Position numbers and translations under genes: made by a program
The notes under the pieces: model-generated
What the model was told of the DNA's origin: nothing
Database searches by the model: none
Seen by the model: the letters and a program-made list of their open reading frames with translations, nothing else
NCBI GenBank assembly: GCA_029932445.1
Contig: JAOZQB010000166.1
Location: forward strand, 1 to 6,492
Direction of reading: 5' to 3'
DNA: 6,492 nt
Source: Bacteroidales bacterium
GTDB taxonomy: Bacteria; Bacteroidota; Bacteroidia; Bacteroidales; JAADGE01
Shown: positions 1 to 6,419 of the stretch, one piece after another
How the letters are laid out: every line of letters begins with the position of its first letter
Numbering within the stretch: position 1 is the stretch's first letter

Positions 1-75
1 ATGTCTCATATCTTTAAGCTAAAATTACATAAAAATATCTCTAAATTTATAAAAGTCATACTTTATAGACAAGCT
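1..75. other. Non-coding left end, downstream of the stress-protein gene
   Basis: This very AT-rich stretch follows the stop of the minus-strand stress-protein gene. I find no stable hairpin with a T-run in the minus direction, so its terminator is either weak or outside the window. A plus-strand ATG at position 1 opens a 33-codon frame that ends inside the stress-protein gene and has no coding character. Confidence 0.4.
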
Positions 76-897
76 CTAATTAAACCCTTTAAATTTGGTT
101 AAATCTTTTCGGGGATTAATGGTCATTACCGGAATTTTATTTTCGTTTGCAATCATTTTTTGTTCTGATGCCCCCAACATGTAATCATGAAAACTGATGT
201 TTTTTGTTGTTGCAATCATAATTAAATCAGCTTTAATTTTTTCTGAGAAAATAAGTGTTTCATCATATAAATTTTTCCCTTCTAACTTTACGACTTCGAA
301 ATAAACATTTTTTTCTTTTAAAAATTTTTTAGCCGTAATCATATTCGCTTTAATTTTCTTTTTAAATAAAGGATCCGATGGTTCAACATAACAAACATGA
401 AATATGCATTTAAAATATTTATGAAGAAAATCAGCCCATACTAATTTTTCTTTTTCGGAAAATTTAAAATCTACGGGAAAAACGACATTGCTGATTTTTT
501 CAGATATAGGAGAATCCTGAACGACAATAAAAGGGGCTTCCGAACCGATAATAACTTTTAATGCCCAACTGCCGGTAAATTTTTGCATGCCTTTAATTCC
601 GTGTGTTCCCATAATGGCAAACAAAGCATTTTCTTCTTCAATCATTTTGTTAATATCCGTAAAAATACTGCCTTCTTTAATGACAAATTTTGGTTTTATT
701 CCGTATTTTTCCAGATGTTCTTCTGTTACAGCATTCATTTTTTCAGTGGCTGCTTCAATTTCGGAACTCTTTTTTACAATATGTAAAAGGACAATGTCGC
801 AATTAACAATTTTTGCAATTTTTTCGCCGTGTTGCAAAGCATATTCCGCTAATTCGGAAAAATCCCAGGGAATTATTATTGGTCTGTTATTGGTCAT
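76..897 (-). CDS. Tandem-domain universal stress protein (UspA family)
   Basis: This 273-residue cytoplasmic protein has two consecutive Usp folds, at about residues 4-127 and 136-262. Each begins with the usual strand and Asp of the family (IIIPWDFSE at 7-15, VVFPVDF at 138-144). The first domain has a nucleotide-binding loop, GTHG at 97-100 followed by GS at 109-110. This resembles the G-x2-G-x9-G-S ATP motif, but with eight residues instead of nine in the second gap. In the second domain the loop is degenerate: ATTK at 229-232 replaces GxxG, although GAS remains at 242-244. Only the first half is therefore a good candidate to bind ATP. Family members help survival under starvation, oxidative or other stress, usually by an undefined mechanism. 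The start is ATG at 897-895 and the stop is TAG at 78-76. The gene is divergent from the cyclase gene and has a good promoter 30 bases upstream. The family call is firm; the precise role is unknown. Confidence 0.93.
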   Translation of the reverse strand: MTNNRPIIIPWDFSELAEYALQHGEKIAKIVNCDIVLLHIVKKSSEIEAATEKMNAVTEEHLEKYGIKPKFVIKEGSIFTDINKMIEEENALFAIMGTHGIKGMQKFTGSWALKVIIGSEAPFIVVQDSPISEKISNVVFPVDFKFSEKEKLVWADFLHKYFKCIFHVCYVEPSDPLFKKKIKANMITAKKFLKEKNVYFEVVKLEGKNLYDETLIFSEKIKADLIMIATTKNISFHDYMLGASEQKMIANENKIPVMTINPRKDLTKFKGFN

Positions 898-926
898 GAT
901 ATTAAATAGTTGTGGTGTTTAGAGTT

Positions 927-957
927 CAAATTTAGTAATAATTTCCGGATTATTCAA
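927..957 (-). promoter_or_regulatory. Promoter of the universal stress protein gene
   Basis: Read on the minus strand, TTG at 957-955 is followed after 20 bases by TAAATTTG at 934-927. This matches the Bacteroidota housekeeping promoter pattern (TTG, spacer of about 19-21, TAnnTTTG). Transcription should start about 6-8 bases beyond the box, leaving a leader of roughly 20-25 bases before the ATG at 897. No Shine-Dalgarno sequence is visible, as is common in this phylum. The motif match is direct; promoter activity is inferred. Confidence 0.6.
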
Positions 958-960
958 GAA

Positions 961-1000
961 ATTTGGTGTTTAATCAAAATTTAAATGTATTAAACCAAAT
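961..1000. repeat. Interrupted inverted repeat in the divergent intergenic region
   Basis: The left arm ATTTGGTGTTTAAT (961-974) and the right arm ATTAAACCAAAT (989-1000) are complementary over 12 positions if the extra GT in the left arm is bulged out. The arms are separated by 14 AT-rich bases. The repeat lies just upstream of the -33 element of the stress-protein gene and before the probable promoter of the cyclase gene. The left-arm core GGTGTTTA (965-972) also occurs as a direct repeat at 914-921, just past the stress-gene -7 box. It could be an operator shared by the divergent genes, or chance structure in AT-rich DNA. Confidence 0.35.
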
Positions 1001-1043
1001 AAAATTAAAATAATACATATTTTTTAGTTAATTTTACAATTCA

Positions 1044-1052
1044 TATAATTTG
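1044..1052 (+). promoter_or_regulatory. Possible -7 element of the cyclase-HD gene
   Basis: TATAATTTG lies 14 bases before the ATG at 1067. It resembles the Bacteroidota -7 box TAnnTTTG but has one extra base between TA and TTTG. No clear TTG is seen about 20 bases upstream, only a T-run near 1020. If used, the transcript would have almost no leader. This is a weak call made mainly from position. Confidence 0.3.
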
Positions 1053-1066
1053 AAAAATTTGTGTCA

Positions 1067-2485
1067 ATGAGCAATAATAAAGATCCGAAAAAAAAGTTAT
1101 TAAACGAGATGCAAGTTCTGACAGAGCGAATTGAAGCGTTGGAAAAATTAAATTCCGAATTAGCGGAACAAAATGAACAATTACGAGAGGAAAATGACCG
1201 TCATCAAGAAATGTTATCATTTTTGCCGACTGATGCAAAAAAACAAATGAATCGAAAAGAGAAAAAAACAGCTTCTCTGAGATATAAAATGGTTACGGTT
1301 ATGTTCTCTGATATTAAGGGATTTACGGAATTATCTAAAGAGCAAAATGCAGAAGCTTTAATTGATGAATTAGACAGTTTTTTCTTTCAGTTTGATGAAG
1401 TTGTTGAACGAAATAATCTTCAGAAAGTAAAATCAATCGGAGATACTTATATGTGTGCCGGCGGTATTCCGAAGAAAAACAGAACCAACCCGATTGAGGT
1501 TATAATGGCTGCTTTGGAAATGCAGGATTACTTGATAAAATTACAAGCAGAATCGAAAAAAAACAATCGTAAAATTTGGGATTTAACGTTTGGTGTTCAT
1601 ACCGGACCGGTAACAGCTGTTGTTTCCGGGAAACGTAAAATTTCTTATGATATAAAAGGTGATACCGCAAATATTGCAAGTCGAATTGAATCAGCTTGTA
1701 ACCCTTCGGAAATTAGTGTTTCAGGAATGACTTATGAATTTATTAAAGAATTTTTTGCCTGTGAATTCAGATTAAAAATGCCCGTTAAATATAAGGGAGA
1801 TGTTCCCGTATATATTGTTAAAGGAATCCGACCGGATTTATCAATTGATAATTTGGGTAAAAAACCTAATAAAAATTTCAGGACAAAATTCCAAATCATC
1901 AAATTTGAAGATTTAAATGATTATGTTTTGGATCGTTTGGAACGTGAGCTTCCGAAGCATTTATATTATCATAATTATAAACATACGATTGATGTTACAA
2001 TCGGTGTTGAAATAATCGGTTACGGAGAAGGAGTTAATGAAGAAGAAATGCTGTTATTAAAAACGGCAGCCCTGTTTCATGATTTTGGTCAAATTGTCAG
2101 TGCTGTTGATCATGAAGAACGAGGATGTAAAATTGCTGCTGAGATTTTACCCGGTTTCGGATACGATAAAGAACAAATTGAAACCATTCAAGGGATTATT
2201 ATGGCAACAAAATTACCGCCGCAACCTACAACCTTATTACAAGAAATTATTGCAGATGCCGACTTGGATTATCTCGGAAGACGTGATATGGTTCCTGTTT
2301 CGGATGCATTATATCAAGAGCTTAAAGTTCAGGGGCTTATAGGATCATTTAATGATTGGAATAAATTACAAGTTAAATTTTTAAGCGTTCATCAATATTT
2401 TACAAAAACTGCCAGACAAATGCGGACGGTAAATAAGGAAGAGCAAATTGAACGGATAAAATCTCTGATAACCGATGATGATTAA
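1067..2485 (+). CDS. Class III adenylate cyclase fused to an HD phosphohydrolase domain
   Basis: This 472-residue soluble protein has three parts, numbered from ATG 1067. Residues 9-50 form a charged coiled coil rich in Leu and Glu, followed by a LP-x-x-A-like linker (FLPTDA, 52-57) of the kind that precedes cyclase domains. Residues 73-255 are the cyclase domain. The metal-binding Asp are D82 (FSDIKGF) and D126 (SIGDTYM). The purine-selecting residues are K122 and D195 (SYDIKGD), which is the ATP-type pair; guanylate cyclases have Glu/Cys. The transition-state residues N202 and R206 (NIASR) are present. Residues 296 to about 450 are an HD domain with YHNYKHTIDV at 301-310, HD at 338-339, a further His at 349 and DADLD at 397-401. 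It should make cAMP; the HD half may hydrolyse a nucleotide or cyclic nucleotide. No membrane segment or receiver domain is visible. An in-frame GTG at 1061 would add two residues, but ATG is preferred. The domain calls are strong; the HD substrate is inferred. Confidence 0.9.
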   Translation: MSNNKDPKKKLLNEMQVLTERIEALEKLNSELAEQNEQLREENDRHQEMLSFLPTDAKKQMNRKEKKTASLRYKMVTVMFSDIKGFTELSKEQNAEALIDELDSFFFQFDEVVERNNLQKVKSIGDTYMCAGGIPKKNRTNPIEVIMAALEMQDYLIKLQAESKKNNRKIWDLTFGVHTGPVTAVVSGKRKISYDIKGDTANIASRIESACNPSEISVSGMTYEFIKEFFACEFRLKMPVKYKGDVPVYIVKGIRPDLSIDNLGKKPNKNFRTKFQIIKFEDLNDYVLDRLERELPKHLYYHNYKHTIDVTIGVEIIGYGEGVNEEEMLLLKTAALFHDFGQIVSAVDHEERGCKIAAEILPGFGYDKEQIETIQGIIMATKLPPQPTTLLQEIIADADLDYLGRRDMVPVSDALYQELKVQGLIGSFNDWNKLQVKFLSVHQYFTKTARQMRTVNKEEQIERIKSLITDDD

Positions 2486-2495
2486 AAGAATATAT

Positions 2496-2528
2496 AAGGG
2501 TTTTGCATTTGCAAAACCTTTTTGTTTT
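2496..2528 (+). terminator. Intrinsic terminator after the cyclase-HD gene
   Basis: The arms AAGGGTTTTGC (2496-2506) and GCAAAACCTTT (2511-2521) pair over 11 positions with one G-T wobble, around the four-base loop ATTT. A T-rich tract (TTTTT, G, TTTT) follows. The structure starts 11 bases after the TAA stop. It closes the cyclase unit, so ilvE is expected to be transcribed separately. Confidence 0.88.
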
Positions 2529-2558
2529 ATAACATAATAAAAGAGGCATAAATTTTTA

Positions 2559-2566
2559 TATTTTTG
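2559..2566 (+). promoter_or_regulatory. Possible -7 element of ilvE
   Basis: TATTTTTG matches TAnnTTTG and lies 34 bases before the ilvE ATG, a suitable distance. No TTG is found about 20 bases upstream, and the region is very AT-rich, so a chance match is possible. It lies downstream of the preceding terminator, where a promoter for ilvE is needed. Confidence 0.35.
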
Positions 2567-2600
2567 TATTTTATTTTAATCATTTTGTTAATAAGTATAT

Positions 2601-3614
2601 ATGGAAGCAATTAATTGGAATGAAATAGGATTCGGTTATATCAAAACCGATTATAATGTCAGATGTTACTACAGAAACGGCAAATGGGGAAAAATAGAAG
2701 TTTCGTCTTCAGAACATTTACCGATTCATATTGCTGCAACATCTTTGCATTACGGACAAGAAGCATTTGAAGGATTAAAAGCATTTAAAGGAAAAGACGG
2801 AAAAGTACGTTTGTTCAGATGGGAAGAGAATGCAAAAAGACTGCAAGATTCAGCCAAAGGAATATTGATGGCTGCACCGCCGATTGAATTATTTAAAAAA
2901 ATGTTAAAAAAAGTTATACGTAAAAATCAACGATTTATTCCTCCGTACGGAACCGGAGCATCTCTATATATCAGGCCGGTTTTATTCGGAACCGGAGCAC
3001 AGGTCGGAGTTAAACCTGCGGATGAGTATGTATTTATTATATTTGTCACTCCGGTCGGTCCTTATTTTAAGGAAGGCTTTAAACCGGTTTCAATGTTAAT
3101 TACCAGAAAATATGACCGTGCAGCTCCTTTGGGAACCGGGAAATATAAAGTAGGCGGAAATTATGCCGCCAGTTTAACATCTATGCAAAAAGCTCACGAT
3201 GAGGGTTATGCAAGTGTTTTATATTTAGATGCACGTGAAAAAAAATTTATTGATGAATGCGGACCTGCAAATTTTTTCGGTATTAAAAATAGGACGTATA
3301 TTACACCGAAATCGGATTCTATTCTTCCGTCGATTACAAACAGAAGTCTGATTGCTTTAGCAAAAGACATGGGGTTAAAAACCGAAAGACGACAAGTTGA
3401 ATTGGAAGAATTGGCAACGTTTGAAGAAGCCGGTGCATGCGGAACAGCAGCCGTTATCAGCCCGATCGGTAAAATCGTTGATGATGATACGGGAACCGTT
3501 TATGAGTATAAAAATGCTCCCGGAAAAATTTCAACGCAATTGTATGCAAGATTACAAGCCATTCAAACCGGTGATGAGGAAGATATTTTCGGGTGGGTTG
3601 AAATTGTTGAATAG
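2601..3614 (+). CDS. ilvE: Branched-chain amino acid aminotransferase
   Basis: This is a fold-type IV PLP enzyme of 337 residues. It reversibly transfers the amino group between glutamate/2-oxoglutarate and leucine, isoleucine or valine, the last step of their synthesis and the first of their breakdown. The order of motifs is that of the long (group II, eukaryotic-like) branched-chain transaminases. YGQEAFEGLKAF is at 51-62, RLFRWEENAKRL at 70-81, and LYIRPVLFGTG at 122-132 with substrate-contacting R125. The Schiff-base Lys is K183, before VGGNYA. DECGPANFFG at 218-227 contains the conserved Glu, ILPSITNRSL is at 241-250, and CGTAAVISP at 280-288 is the phosphate-binding loop. The redox CXXC of the human mitochondrial enzyme is absent. 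The ATG start follows a terminator and fits the family N-terminus; there is no Shine-Dalgarno sequence. The gene is complete and stands alone, with no other ilv or leu gene in the window. Confidence 0.95.
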   Translation: MEAINWNEIGFGYIKTDYNVRCYYRNGKWGKIEVSSSEHLPIHIAATSLHYGQEAFEGLKAFKGKDGKVRLFRWEENAKRLQDSAKGILMAAPPIELFKKMLKKVIRKNQRFIPPYGTGASLYIRPVLFGTGAQVGVKPADEYVFIIFVTPVGPYFKEGFKPVSMLITRKYDRAAPLGTGKYKVGGNYAASLTSMQKAHDEGYASVLYLDAREKKFIDECGPANFFGIKNRTYITPKSDSILPSITNRSLIALAKDMGLKTERRQVELEELATFEEAGACGTAAVISPIGKIVDDDTGTVYEYKNAPGKISTQLYARLQAIQTGDEEDIFGWVEIVE

Positions 3615-3624
3615 AGGATGACAG

Positions 3625-3647
3625 TTATCCGATGATTTTGCGGATAA
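3625..3647 (+). other. Small hairpin after ilvE
   Basis: TTATCCG (3625-3631) and CGGATAA (3641-3647) form a perfect 7 bp stem with a nine-base loop, 10 bases after the ilvE stop. No T-run follows on the plus strand, so it is not a terminator by itself. It stands directly before the real terminator at 3655-3683 and might stabilise the 3' end of the ilvE message. The role is inferred. Confidence 0.45.
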
Positions 3648-3654
3648 AAAAATT

Positions 3655-3683
3655 AATAAAGGGACTAATCAGTCTCTTTTTTT
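3655..3683 (+). terminator. Intrinsic terminator after ilvE
   Basis: GGGACT (3661-3666) pairs with AGTCTC (3671-3676), with one G-T wobble, around the loop AATC. The stem is extended by A-T pairs from the flanking A's and T's. A run of seven T's (3677-3683) follows. The end of the T-run also provides the TTTG of the typA promoter, so the two elements are packed back to back. Confidence 0.8.
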
Positions 3684-3711
3684 GTTTGTATGAATTCATA
3701 TCTTACATTTG
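3681..3711 (+). promoter_or_regulatory. Promoter of typA
   Basis: TTTG at 3681-3684, a 19-base spacer, then TACATTTG at 3704-3711. This is a full match to the Bacteroidota TTTG / TAnnTTTG promoter. Transcription would begin around 3717-3719, about 15 bases before the ATG at 3734. It is the best promoter in the window. It also rules out the in-frame ATG at 3632, which lies upstream of it and before the terminator. Confidence 0.75.
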
Positions 3712-3733
3712 CAAACTTTTTAATTCGGAAAAA

Positions 3734-5542
3734 ATGCAAAATTTAAGAAATATAGCTATTATAGCCCATGTTGATCACGGAAAAACTACGCTGGTTGACA
3801 GGATTTTACATCAAGTAAAAATATTCAGAGACAATGAAGATGTTAAAGATTTGATTCTTGACTCCAATGATTTGGAACGTGAAAGAGGAATTACAATTTT
3901 ATCGAAAAATGTTTCGGTCAGATATAAAGATGTGAAAATTAATATTATCGACACGCCCGGTCACTCGGATTTCGGCGGAGAAGTGGAACGGGTGTTAAAT
4001 ATGGCAGACGGTGTTTTATTGCTTGTTGATGCTTTTGAAGGGCCGATGCCGCAAACGCGTTTTGTTTTGCAAAAAGCCATTGAATTGGGTTTAAAACCGA
4101 TTGTTGTGATTAATAAAGTTGACAAACCGAATTGTACACCCGAAGAAGTTTATGAAGATGTATTCGATTTGATGTTCAGTTTGAATGCAACAGAAGATCA
4201 GCTTGATTTCCCCGTTGTTTACGGTTCTTCAAAACAAGGTTGGATGTCGGAAGATTGGCAAAAACCGGCAACGGATGTCAGTTATTTGTTAGATATGATA
4301 TTAAAATATATTCCTGCTCCGGAAAAGAAAGAAGGGACTTTTCAAATGCAAGTAACTTCATTAGATTATTCTTCTTATTTGGGACGAATTGCCGTAGGCA
4401 GAATTACACGAGGAAGTGTGGAACCGGGGCAAAAAATATCGGTGGTTAAAAAAGACGGAAAAATTGAAAAATCAGAGGTTAAAGAATTATACCGATTCGA
4501 AGGTTTGGGCAAAGAAAAAATAAAACGTTCTAAATTAGAAGTCGGAGAAATTTGTGCCGTTCTCGGTCCGGATACGTTTGAAATCGGAGATACTTTTGCA
4601 GACTTTGAAAATCCCGAAGGATTGAAGTTTTTGAAAGTTGATGAGCCGACGATGAGTCTGTTATTTACGATTAATACGTCACCGTTTTTTGGTAAAGAAG
4701 GGAAATATGTGACATCAAGGCATATAAGAGACCGCTTATTTAAAGAAATTGAGAAAAATTTGGCTTTACGTGTTGAAGAAACTGAATCTGCCGATAAATT
4801 TATGGTTTTCGGAAGAGGAATTCTCCATATCTCTATTTTGGTTGAAACCATGCGTCGTGAGGGCTACGAATTTCAACTGGGACAACCGCAGGTTTTGATT
4901 AAAGAAAAAAACGGTGTTAAACATGAACCGGTTGAGTTGTTAACAATTCAGGTGCCTGAAATTTTTTCCGGTAAGGTGATAGAAATAGTTACGAAACGAA
5001 AAGGCGATATAGTGCATATGGAAAATAAAAATGATCGTATGCATTTAGAATTTTCTATTCCTGCCAGAGGGCTGATCGGAATGTCAAATTCAATTTTAAC
5101 GGTCAGTGAAGGAGAAGCCGTTTCCGCTCATCGTTTTAAAGCTTTTGAGCCGTGGAAAGGGGATATCGAAACTCGGAAAAAAGGTTCGCTGATTTCAATG
5201 CATACCGGAATGTCGATTCCGTATGCTATTGATAAATTACAAGACAGAGGGCGCTTTTTTGTAGATCCCGGGGAAGAGGTTTATGCCGGACAAGTTATCG
5301 GAGAAAATACAAGAGAAGATGATATTTTGGTTAACATTACAAAAACAAAAAAGCAAAGTAATGTCAGAGCTTCCGGAACGGATGATAAATCTTCAATAGC
5401 TCCCGCAATTAAATTTTCATTGGAACAATGTATGGAATATATTAAAAAAGATGAATATGTTGAAGTAACACCGAAATCCATTCGTTTAAGAAAAATTATT
5501 TTGGATGAACATGAAAGAAAACGATCGGAACGAAAAGATTGA
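3734..5542 (+). CDS. typA: Ribosome-associated translational GTPase TypA/BipA
   Basis: This 602-residue protein has the usual family length (about 600). It is an EF-G-like GTPase that binds the ribosome and supports 50S subunit assembly and growth under stress or cold. The GTPase domain shows G1 AHVDHGKTTL (11-20), G2 RERGITI (49-55), G3 DTPGHSDFGGE (73-83), G4 NKVD (127-130) and a G5-like GSSKQGW (164-170). A beta-barrel domain II spans about 201-295. Two EF-G III/V-like domains follow, with FGRGILHISIL at 359-369 and ARGLIGM at 444-450. The TypA-specific C-terminal domain includes KGSLIS (483-488), RASGTDD (545-551) and VEVTPKSIRLRK (576-587), ending in a basic tail. The frame is open from an ATG at 3632, but those 34 extra residues cover a terminator and promoter, and family members start with the equivalent of MQNLRNIAIIAH. 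The gene is convergent with the acyltransferase gene and has its own promoter. Confidence 0.97.
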   Translation: MQNLRNIAIIAHVDHGKTTLVDRILHQVKIFRDNEDVKDLILDSNDLERERGITILSKNVSVRYKDVKINIIDTPGHSDFGGEVERVLNMADGVLLLVDAFEGPMPQTRFVLQKAIELGLKPIVVINKVDKPNCTPEEVYEDVFDLMFSLNATEDQLDFPVVYGSSKQGWMSEDWQKPATDVSYLLDMILKYIPAPEKKEGTFQMQVTSLDYSSYLGRIAVGRITRGSVEPGQKISVVKKDGKIEKSEVKELYRFEGLGKEKIKRSKLEVGEICAVLGPDTFEIGDTFADFENPEGLKFLKVDEPTMSLLFTINTSPFFGKEGKYVTSRHIRDRLFKEIEKNLALRVEETESADKFMVFGRGILHISILVETMRREGYEFQLGQPQVLIKEKNGVKHEPVELLTIQVPEIFSGKVIEIVTKRKGDIVHMENKNDRMHLEFSIPARGLIGMSNSILTVSEGEAVSAHRFKAFEPWKGDIETRKKGSLISMHTGMSIPYAIDKLQDRGRFFVDPGEEVYAGQVIGENTREDDILVNITKTKKQSNVRASGTDDKSSIAPAIKFSLEQCMEYIKKDEYVEVTPKSIRLRKIILDEHERKRSERKD

Positions 5543-5554
5543 TGCCGGATTATT

Positions 5555-5596
5555 AAAAAGGGGAAAAGTTACAATAATTAGCTTTTCCCCTTTTTT
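5555..5596. terminator. Bidirectional terminator between typA and the acyltransferase gene
   Basis: AAAAAGGGGAAAAG (5555-5568) and CTTTTCCCCTTTTT (5582-5595) form a perfect 14 bp stem. The 13-base loop can close further by three pairs. T-rich sequence follows on the plus strand (T's to 5596, then GTTTTT) and on the minus strand (TTTTTAATA). The 67-base gap between two convergent stop codons holds only this element, so it probably ends both transcripts. Confidence 0.88.
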
Positions 5597-5609
5597 GTTT
5601 TTAAATTTT

Positions 5610-6419
5610 TTAATATTCCCAAAATTCACGTTTTTTATTAAGTTCTTCCATTGCAACACGTGTTTCTTTAGGAATTGATTCAAGAAATGAAGGATGTTGT
5701 TCAATAGCATAGGAGATTTTTTCAACGATTTCATCGATACTTTCGTTTTCATAGTCTATTTTGAGCGGTTCTTTTATAATCATTGATTGCAAAATGCCTT
5801 TTTTCTTAATAAAAAGACCTTTTTTATCAAAAGAACGTCTGAAACCGTCAATAACAATCGGAATAACAACCGGTTTGTAGTTTTTTATGATATGGGCAGT
5901 TCCTTTTCTGATTGGCATCCAGGGCTTAACAGTTCCTTGAGGAAACGAAATAACCCAACCTTCATTCAGTGCTTTTCCGATGTTATCGGTATCTTGCATT
6001 TGAACATCTCTTTTAATGTTTTTTCCGTCTTTTCGCCAAGTTCTTTGAACGGTAATGGCACCGCCATAAGCAAATAATCGCGGTAATAAGCCTTTTTTCA
6101 TTGTTTCCGTGGCAGCAACAAAATAAATATTGAGTTTAGGTTTTCGTAAATATTTCATCGGTTTTCTGATGTCATTAACATTTCCTCTCAGGGAAGCGTT
6201 AAAAACATGTAACATAGCAGCTACATCGGCAAAATAGGTTTGATGATTTGAAATAAACAAAACACCGGATTCCGGTATGTTTCGTATAATTTCCGAACCT
6301 TCAATTTGTAATTTATTAAATTTTCCGTATCGCCTCCATGAAACATATCCTAAAAACTTAATTAAGAAACGTTTAATAAATAATGCCTGACCGAAAATGT
6401 TTTGTTTATATAATATCAT
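5610..6419 (-). CDS. PlsC-family 1-acylglycerol-3-phosphate acyltransferase (variant motifs)
   Basis: This 269-residue member of the PlsC/LPLAT superfamily probably transfers an acyl chain to the sn-2 position of lysophosphatidic acid at the inner face of the cytoplasmic membrane. The N-terminal 28 residues are hydrophobic and basic (residues 9-27) and suit membrane attachment without a clear spanning helix. Motif I is SNHQTYFAD at 57-65, with H59 and D65 five residues apart instead of four (HX5D). Motif II is YGGAITVQR at 118-126. Motif III is FPQGT at 159-163, where FPEGT is usual. Motif IV is VVIPIVIDG at 184-192. The C-terminal part, with IKKKGILQS and KIDYENESIDE, is typical of Bacteroidota versions as I recall them. 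The ATG at 6419-6417 is the only Met before the domain; the stop is TAA. The acyl acceptor is not certain: lysophosphatidic acid is the default, but another lysolipid is possible. Confidence 0.88.
   Translation of the reverse strand: MILYKQNIFGQALFIKRFLIKFLGYVSWRRYGKFNKLQIEGSEIIRNIPESGVLFISNHQTYFADVAAMLHVFNASLRGNVNDIRKPMKYLRKPKLNIYFVAATETMKKGLLPRLFAYGGAITVQRTWRKDGKNIKRDVQMQDTDNIGKALNEGWVISFPQGTVKPWMPIRKGTAHIIKNYKPVVIPIVIDGFRRSFDKKGLFIKKKGILQSMIIKEPLKIDYENESIDEIVEKISYAIEQHPSFLESIPKETRVAMEELNKKREFWEY

Noticed and set aside
587..922. 111-codon plus-strand open frame across the stress-protein gene
   Set aside because: It overlaps the coding strand of a clear Usp protein and has no motif, promoter or ribosome site.
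1061..1066. GTG start two codons before ATG for the cyclase gene
   Set aside because: GTG starts are uncommon in Bacteroidota, the ATG at 1067 is in frame, and the possible promoter at 1044-1052 leaves little leader either way. It changes only two residues.
1067..2485. Pycsar or CBASS-like anti-phage cyclase system
   Set aside because: Pycsar needs an adjacent effector (TIR or membrane protein with a cyclic-nucleotide-binding domain). The neighbours here are a stress protein and ilvE, and the Lys/Asp pair points to ATP rather than a pyrimidine substrate.
2949..2999. Two copies of GGAACCGGAGCA, 39 bases apart
   Set aside because: Both are in frame within ilvE and encode Gly-Thr-Gly-Ala in conserved parts of the enzyme; the identity comes from shared codon preference.
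4375..4851. 158-codon antisense open frame within typA
   Set aside because: It lies entirely inside a strongly conserved gene on the other strand, shows no recognisable domain, and has a low-complexity, Ser-rich composition typical of antisense shadows.
5486..5752. 88-codon minus-strand frame spanning the typA end and acyltransferase end
   Set aside because: It runs through the bidirectional terminator and both real genes; the Lys/Phe/Asn-rich product reflects base composition.
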